Origin: Catenaria anguillulae PL171 | Taxonomy: Eukaryota > Blastocladiomycota > Blastocladiomycetes > Blastocladiales > Catenariaceae | Assembly: GCA_002102555.1 (NCBI GenBank) | Contig: MCFL01000002.1 | Span: 806,001-870,000 of the forward strand | Direction of reading: 5' to 3' | DNA length: 64,000 nt | Shown here: piece after piece, positions 57,639-64,000 of the stretch | Position numbering within the stretch: the stretch's first letter is position 1 | How the letters are laid out: each line of letters begins with the position of its first letter | The notes under the pieces: model-generated | The model's input: only the letters and a program-made list of their open reading frames with translations | Databases searched by the model: none | Told to the model about the DNA's origin: nothing | Made by a program: the position numbers and the translations under genes

Positions 57639-59112
57639 CTAAGGTAGGAGCATGCGGCCAATAGAGAGATATATACTGATGCCGACGAGATCTTGAACGG
57701 CCGTTTCTGCCAAGCGTACCAGGACAACAAAGGGGTGAGCAGTGATCAAAAACAGGCAGCAAAGAGAAATGCTGCCAGCATACCTAGCGGTCCAGCGCAT
57801 AGAGCAGGATCAAAGCCGATCACCTTGAAAAACACGGGCGCGAGCGATCCCATGATACCGGCCGCAGATGCTGAAAGCATGATACTCAACCCACACACAA
57901 TGCCAGTTCGAATATCGCCCACCCACACAGACACCATCAAACTCAACCCCACGAGCAGCATGCTCCCAATGGCAGCCCAGCACTCAGCTCCCGCACCAGC
58001 ACACTCCTCACACTCTTCCAACTCGAATGCGTCGCGTGCCCCGTGGCCAACGCCCTCAGCGTACTGGTCTTGCCTGCAATCCGATGTTTCCACAAATGCT
58101 GGAAATCATGGGCATGAAATTGACCAAGACCACGTGCCGCTCAAGCAAATCGCTAAACAAGCCGACGACCGCACCGACGCCCATCTCAAGCACAACCGTT
58201 AGCACAATGGCGGGCACGCGCCGGCCAGCGAGAGCCACGGGCGTCATTTTGCCCATGCGCCCCGCATCATCGTCGCGAATGAGTCGCTGCACGCGGGTAC
58301 CAATGAGCAAGTGCATGTCATGGCGCGTGAGTTGCGGGTCGAGCAAGGATTGCAGGAACGCGAGTTCGGTCAGAGTGGCGGCGGCGTGTGCAGCCGTGAG
58401 CGGCGACATCATGCCCGATTCGTCGTCGGCCAGCGACACACGCGAGGTGGGCGAATCTAGCGACAGGTGGTGCGGGAAGGCGAGCGGCGACGAGTGGTGT
58501 GTCGGTGGTGGGGTGCGTGTTGGGCGAGGACCGTGCGAGGTGGAAACGTGCTTGCTTTGGAAGCGGTGCTAATGGGCTTGTAGGGGCGAGTGGCGGTGAT
58601 GCGAGGAGCAGATTGGTGGACGATTCCCGCTCACCGGCATTGTCATCATCGTCATCAATATCGTTGCCATTTTGCGGTCGCAATCCACCATTGAATCCAA
58701 CATTTCACCATCCTCATCTTCATCATCATCCTCGGCGAACGCAGAGAATGGATCCGTGTGGCGCCGAGTGGGAGGCGAAGTACTCCACTTGCCAGCAGGT
58801 GGGCATGGCATGCAAAGGAATAATGGTTGATTCTCCGACGGATGCTGCTGTACGAGTGGGACGGAGAATATCGCGGGCGCGAAGAAGACGATGACGACAG
58901 AACGGATGCGAAAGGTTGCCTGTCTTGCTCGTGGTGGGCGGCGACTTTGACCTTGACCGCGACCGGGATCGCGAGCGTGACCTTTGACGTAATCCCGCAC
59001 GAGATGTTGCGGGAGGCGCGGGCGGTGGTGGCCGCGGGTGAGGGTCAGCGAATGGGTCCAACGCCAGGGCCGGCGTGTCAGCAAACGGGTCTGGCGGATT
59101 GTTGGGCGTCAT
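57639..59112 (-). CDS. MgtE/SLC41-type magnesium transporter
   Basis: A polytopic Mg2+ channel/transporter of the MgtE superfamily. The N-terminal 100 or so residues from ATG 59112 (MTPNNPPDPFADTP) are disordered, with an RSRSRS run and an acidic patch DDDEDEDGEM. The transport domain begins RRVPAIVLTVVLEMGVGAVV, VLVNFMPMISSICGNIGLQ (compare the bacterial FMPMVAGMGGNVGTQ). It continues WVGDIRTGIVCGLSIMLSA, SLAPVFFKVIGFDPALCAGP. The intron 57707-57783 (GTATGC...TTGGCAG) joins AGPL to ETAVQDLVGISIYLSIGRML, the classic family ending with a conserved Asp, and a TAG at 57639-57641. Fungal and animal SLC41 proteins carry two such domains; only one is evident here. Several 1-nt frame changes (near 58040-58090 and 58440-58700) interrupt the gene. 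Confidence 0.7.
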
Positions 59113-59596
59113 GGGCAGCAGCAGGTCGAAGGTGGGCCGGGAATAGGCTGATTGAAGGCGGGTGGTCACGGACTTGAGGAGGGCATTGCGTAGAGTACGT
59201 ATTCGCTCATGACATGTGTCAAAGGCTGTTGAACGTGCATAGTACGACCAATATTCTTCCCACCAAGGGTTTAATTCGCAGTGGCGCACGCATGTGTACA
59301 GCAGGCTTGCCGCCGATCTCAGCGCCGATCTTACATGACATGGCAAGTGTCCCCGGAGGTGTTTCTTCCTGGTGGCCTCCTGGTGCCTTCTTACGATAAC
59401 GCCATGATGGCAGGTCAATACAACCCTGTAAAGATTGCGGCGGGCGCTGTTTGTCCGTGAAGACAAGGACGAGGGATAGGCAAAGGAAAATGGATTGAAA
59501 AGTGAGGCACATGAACGAATAAATATCATCAAAGAGCGCAAAATCAGAGTCATCATTCGCCCTTGTCATTCGTCTCATCTCTGTCACTACCTCCTG
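59113..59596 (-). other. Intergenic region
   Basis: About 480 nt upstream of the Mg2+ transporter start and downstream of the SUN-gene stop. It should hold the transporter promoter. Open frames here have no recognisable family, and no RNA gene is visible. Confidence 0.3.
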
Positions 59597-61861
59597 CTAC
59601 CACTGCCGCCTCTCAGCCGGTGCGGGCGCCAGTACCTCGACCCGATACAAGCAAGTGTACTCACGGGCTCCCCAGTTCTTCTCCACCACAAACCGCACAT
59701 GATCCACCTCCTCATGCACTCCCTGCTGCACCTCAAACACCTGGCGCTGCCCCACGGCCGACCCCTCTCCTCCTTGCCTCACGTACTCGCCTCTGGCAAG
59801 CAAGTACCACTCGCCATCCCTGACTCTCCTGCCATACACGCCCACGTCCCTGGGCGCCTCGAGCCCGCCGCGCTCGTGGTGCCATACGGCCACGGCACGC
59901 GGCGTCACGGGCCGTGCAAGCCGGATCGTCAACTTTGCCGGTGCACGTCCGCCGGCGCCCATGGGCGTGGCCCAGCAACTGCCGCGCTGCATGTCCGGGT
60001 GCAAGGCCCAATTGTGGCCGTGCGCGGGGACGCCAGGCCGTAAAAACCAAGGAATCACAGACGCGGGCAACCATCCGCCAATCACGGCAGACGGGTGCAT
60101 GGTAAACTTGTGGGTGGGCGACGAGGACGCGGCAGGGCGCGAGCGCCCGTGGTGAATGAGGCGTAGTTGATGAGCGGTGCTTGGGGCTCACCCAAGGAGT
60201 CTGGATTTGAATCGGTCGTGTCCGAGTCCGAAGAAGGCACAGGCGCGGGCGTCGAGCTGGATGAATCCGGGTCAGAGTGGTCCATGCGCAGCGTCAGGTT
60301 GGCCACGTCGGTAGCCATTTCCGAAACAACCAATGTGAGCTCATGCACCTGGTCCAGGACGCTCGTCACAACTGATCCACCGCGCGCGTCACACTCGCGT
60401 CCACAGCCAGGCCGCTCGTTCGCTAGCCACCTGGGCAACCGTGGTGCTCAGTTCCTCGCGCAGTTGCACGGCGAGTGCTGCATCGGCGGCTTCCGAGGGC
60501 GTCTTGCTGGTACACGAGTTGCATGACGGCTTGGTCCATGTCGGCAAGTCGATGGGTAAGCGTTTCAATTTCGGATACAGTTGGTGGGGCGGTGGGGTAG
60601 GTGTAGGTAATGGGTCCGCAGATGGTTCGAGAGCCCAAGAGAGGATGAGCAGGACGAGGATAAAAGAAATGAAAATGTGAAGAGTGGATTGGTCCGGTTG
60701 GACAGCCACCGGATCGGTCGGGAGATAAAAAACGATAGAAGCGACAGGACCCCCGACACGGTCACAGACGCGAATGAATTAAGAGCATCAATCATGGGTT
60801 GCATGCGGGACAAGACGGCGGAACCGACCGATTCTTGCTGCAGCTGTCTGGCACGACTGCGAGTCACGCGGTCCGATCTGCTATTGCTGTGGATATTGGT
60901 GTGATCGGCATCCCCTTGGTTGTCGAGAATGGGCGTGGGTGCGCGATGAAAGTCTGGATGATTGTGCCAGGCAGGTTGCTGGTACGGCGTCATGGACGTG
61001 GCTGTTGACACGAGGATACGTCGACTTGCTGCAGGTGACGGGCGAGTGTGGTGCTTGGGTGGACGAATGGTGGCTTGCTGCTCATCATCGCTGTCGTCGG
61101 CCTCATCCTCATCAAGATCCTCGTCCCAGTCCCGGTGTGGGGTCTCGGGTGCTGGCGGCTCTGCGGCCGCAGCTAGCGCAGGAGCACGTCGATGGAGTGT
61201 GCGGCTTGCGGTGCCTTTTCCCGCAGCTGAGGCGGATACAGAGGCTGTCTTGCCAAATGCGAAAGGACGAACGGTTGGCGGAATGGGCGGTGATGGAGGC
61301 GAGTCTGGCTGGTAATCGTTTGCTTGGCCGGCGGTGCCCTGGCTTGGGCGGATCCGAACAGGTGGAACTGGCAGTGCGTTATCTCGGCGCCGATGGAGAT
61401 GAAGAACGGGAGCCTGTTTTGGCTGGGCTGTAGCAGTGCTTGACGAAGCAGGCTGTTGCACGAGTGCGGGATGGTAGGGCGGCGGGGGTTGAGGTTGAGG
61501 GGTGCAGCTGGGTTCGCTTGAGCCAGGACGGGGGTAAGAGGCGGTTTGAGAGGGGCGATGCCGTGTGGTTGCGCTTGACTTGGTTGCGGTTGAGATTGGA
61601 AGGGGCGGAAGCAGAGGCAAGGGCTGGGTTGACCATGGTGTGCGGGATGTCGACGGGCTCTCCACGGGCCAGGGCTTGGGCCCGCTCTTGGTCCACATAG
61701 GACTGGGCCCAGCGAGGCGACGAAAAGGCATTGTTCATGCAGTCGTTGAGGGTGCGCAGCGGGGTCATTGGCCCGCCGTCGCCGTTGTCGCCGTCGATCA
61801 AGGCCTGCGTGTTTTCGTTGTTGTTGGTGCTGGCGAAGGCGGAGGCGGCCTTGGCGCTCAT
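59597..61861 (-). CDS. SUN-domain inner nuclear membrane protein
   Basis: A SUN protein, which spans the inner nuclear membrane and binds KASH proteins in the perinuclear space, linking nucleus to cytoskeleton. The start at 61861 (MSAKAASAFASTNNN) opens a long nucleoplasmic region rich in Pro/Ser/Arg with an acidic DEDLDEDEADDSDDE stretch. A TM segment lies near 60.65-60.7 kb (STLHIFISFILVLLILSWAL). Coiled-coil pieces follow (VSEIETLTHRLADMDQAVMQ, SVLDQVHELTLVVSEMATDV). The C-terminal SUN domain of about 195 residues starts at LINYASFTTGAR and includes NWALHPDMQRGSCWA, LTIRLARPVTPRAVAVWHHE, RDVGVYGRRVRDGEWYLLA and the end YTCLYRVEVLA. Frame changes are needed near 61500, 60450 and 60150 (TGAR to RPAASSSPTHK), the last with no space for an intron. 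The centrosomal CM1 gene and Nup96 are also in this window. Confidence 0.8.
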
Positions 61862-62199
61862 GGTATTGGCAGTTGGATTGAGGTGGATTGGATTGCGGGC
61901 ACTCCTGATTCATTGGGCAATTGATACTGGACCATGAATGCATCCGGCAGGATTGATTCAGGCTCAGATTCAGTCCAACTCGTGCCAAAAATTAATGCTG
62001 TGAGAAAGAGTGGCAAGTTGATTACAGAACCAATGCCCTGATCGGAATCGACAGCTTTTCACTACATGTTCTGTCTTCGTTTTGACGTGACGCTAACGAG
62101 TGCATACATGAAGCATGCATGCCCACACGAATGACATGCCGCATTCAGCCGTGGCCATTTGCCATTCATGCACGTTTTCGACTCAATTTTGCATTCATC

Positions 62200-64000
62200 A
62201 TGAGATCCTCGTCTGGTTCCCCGCCGCGCTCATCCTTTGCGTCGCTCATTCAAGCCACTACTGGCAGTGCCGGCAATGATGTGCCCAGCTGCTGCACCAC
62301 AGAGCCCATCATGGCCATGGACATGACTTTGAGTGACAATAGCCGCACAAGTGTCCTCCACCACCTACAATCGAACGACATCGAGTCCGAGCACTTGTCT
62401 GCTCGGCCAGACACCATGAGGGCTCATGGCCAAGATGTCTCACTCGCGTACCGCGACCCGAATATCGGAATGTCTCAGTTTGATTTCGATCCGACATCAG
62501 TCTCACCCGCCAAGGGAAACATGCCCGGCCCGTCACCGGTTCATTATGACCCACTGGCACCCCTCCAACAAGCCGCTTCAGTTCCAGTGGACCGCGTCAT
62601 TCCGCCGACTTTGCCATCGTTGATCGCATTCCCCGCATCACTGTTCCAATTCCATCTCGACGACCATTCTTCTGCGCTAGTCTCCATGTCTGCCATCCCT
62701 CGGCCGGTTGCATTGTCTGTGTCCGACTTGGACACGTTGGCATCACAGCATCACCGTCCGTTCCCACCCGCAACTGTTACCAGTACGCATCATGGGTTGC
62801 CGGGTCTTGGTTCCACTTCCGCATCCGCTGAACCTCTCAATGTCGCCTACCATGCTGCTTCTCCAATGCATCCGCACGTTCCCACACCCCACGGTGGCTC
62901 CGTCAATCGACCCGCTCCCCCACCTGTCATTGTTCCATCGCATCCAACGCCGCAAACTCTAAGCCTCAGTCCCGAAAATGATACTGCCACCGCACCACAA
63001 TCGCAAACGGAAACGCCCCTTCGCTCAGGCCGCAATGCAAAGGGCAACCGCATGCGCCAGCGGTCCGGCCGCGTTCAACGGCAGTTCCTCGAAGCCATTT
63101 ACGCCAAGGTCAAGAGTCCCGATGAGCACTCACGTGCGCTGATTGCACAAGCGTTGGGGTGGCCAGAGAGGAGAGTACGTGTCTGGTACCAGAATCACCG
63201 GCAAAATGTACGTTGTCGCTCGTCCTTTAAGCTTGATTTGGGTTGTTTGGAATGTGGCTCAAACTGGGTTTTTCCATGTGCAGGACTCTGCACGTGCAAA
63301 GAGCGGTACACACGACATGAATTCACCCATGTCGTCATCCCAGCCGGCGGCGGTAAGTGTGGATGCAACCGAGGTGATCATGCAGGCGACAGAAGAGTTT
63401 CGGCATCTCTTGGCGCAAGAAGCGCAACACCAGCGCGGGTCGGCAACAGCAGCGGCGAATGATCCATCGCAAGACGAGCCGTCTCAGCCGCGGGCTCATG
63501 CAGCCACGACGGCGCCTCAGTCTCGGCCAAGGACCAGCTCCGCACCAACAGTCAACATGACCGCGCAAGATTTGGGGATCGATCATGAAGAGACGGGAGG
63601 TTCCAACAAGCGGCGCCGAACCAACACTTTTGGTGAATCTGCTGCGACTGCAAGGACTTCTGGTCCTCGCGTGCATGCGGTACAAGTAGCAAGCGCTCTA
63701 ATGCCCGCCACCCGTGACCGAAACCAACTTCCTCGTCGCATTGCGTCTCCAATTCAAGTGGGCAACGAGGCCGACTTGTCCATCCCAATTGACATGTTGG
63801 TGCAGAGAAATGTCCAACTGTATCCACAGATCACACCAGTCACTGTCCGTCCAACTGCGGCCGCAAAACAGCCGCGATTGACTTCCAATGTCTCAATTCA
63901 TCCACGAACCAACGCGGCACTTGTTGACAATCCGTCGACACCCTCCAATCGCTCGGCCAACCCATTTGTGGAAGCGGCTCCCTGGACTGCACCGTCACTT
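62200..64000 (+). CDS. Homeobox transcription factor, 3' end outside the window
   Basis: A nuclear DNA-binding protein. About 270 disordered Ser/Pro/His-rich residues precede a homeodomain starting near RQRSGRVQRQFLEAIYAKVK. Its recognition helix is ERRVRVWYQNHRQN, containing Trp48, Gln50, Asn51 and Arg53, with Tyr for Phe49 and His for Arg52. The intron at 63208-63283 (GTACGT...GTGCAG) falls immediately after the recognition helix and continues in frame with DSARAKSGTHDMNSP. The frame then stays open to base 64000 through polar sequence with an NKRRRTN basic patch, so the gene is truncated by the window edge. ATG 62200 (MRSSSGSPP) is preferred; an in-frame ATG lies 27 codons upstream at 62119. 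It is a typical (non-TALE) homeodomain by loop length, though its subfamily is unclear. Confidence 0.8.

Noticed and set aside
1..64000. CRISPR array, prophage, insertion sequence, operon or toxin-antitoxin system
   Set aside because: The window is eukaryotic with intron-containing genes. The only tandem repeats are a coding minisatellite and a 5-nt microsatellite.

Overview
The window looks like nuclear DNA of an early-diverging, zoosporic fungus, most plausibly Blastocladiomycota or Chytridiomycota. This is inferred from gene content and structure: dense genes, introns of about 45-125 nt with GT(A/G)NGT donors and YAG acceptors, a class C GPCR, a cyclic-nucleotide-gated-type channel, a centrosomin-type CM1 coiled-coil protein, and SUN-domain and Nup96 proteins. 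There is no operon structure, CRISPR array, rRNA, tRNA or transposon that I can support. The window opens in the 3' end of one gene and closes inside a homeobox gene.

Layout: 1-6.2 kb holds an acidic C-terminus, a class V PLP-enzyme gene (minus) and an unrecognised membrane-protein gene. 6.4-13.2 kb holds a cPLA2-like lipase and a CM1 centrosomal protein. 15.0-19.9 kb holds a class C receptor and a second seven-TM protein, tail to tail. 20.2-23.5 kb is NPR3 (GATOR1/SEACIT). 23.8-25.9 kb is an orphan gene with many reading-frame breaks. 26.7-31.1 kb pairs a third seven-TM protein with a voltage-gated K+ channel, again tail to tail. 31.7-34.1 kb has a small secreted/membrane protein and the small DNA polymerase delta subunit with a PIP box. 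34.6-40.8 kb is a giant surface protein with four choice-of-anchor-A domains and a Gly-Ser-Thr repeat array. 41.5-46.5 kb is a USP deubiquitinase with frame breaks and Nup96/Nup145C. 46.8-51.7 kb has an anchored orphan protein, a CNG/HCN-like channel without a canonical selectivity filter, and a small ORF. 51.9-61.9 kb (minus) has a semialdehyde dehydrogenase, two related membrane proteins (one lacking its large ectodomain), an MgtE/SLC41-type Mg2+ transporter and a SUN protein. 62.2 kb to the end is a homeobox gene.

Functionally the window mixes signalling and membrane genes (three seven-TM proteins, two channels, a lipase, NPR3) with centrosome and nuclear-envelope genes (CM1, Nup96, SUN) and housekeeping genes. 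I see no pathway cluster.

Caveat: several clearly conserved genes (dehydrogenase, MgtE, SUN, USP) carry 1-nt frame breaks with no room for an intron. They are concentrated at about 23.8-26, 41.5-43 and 53-62 kb, while other stretches are clean and give spliced lengths divisible by three. Consensus indels in the assembly are my preferred explanation over many independent pseudogenes.
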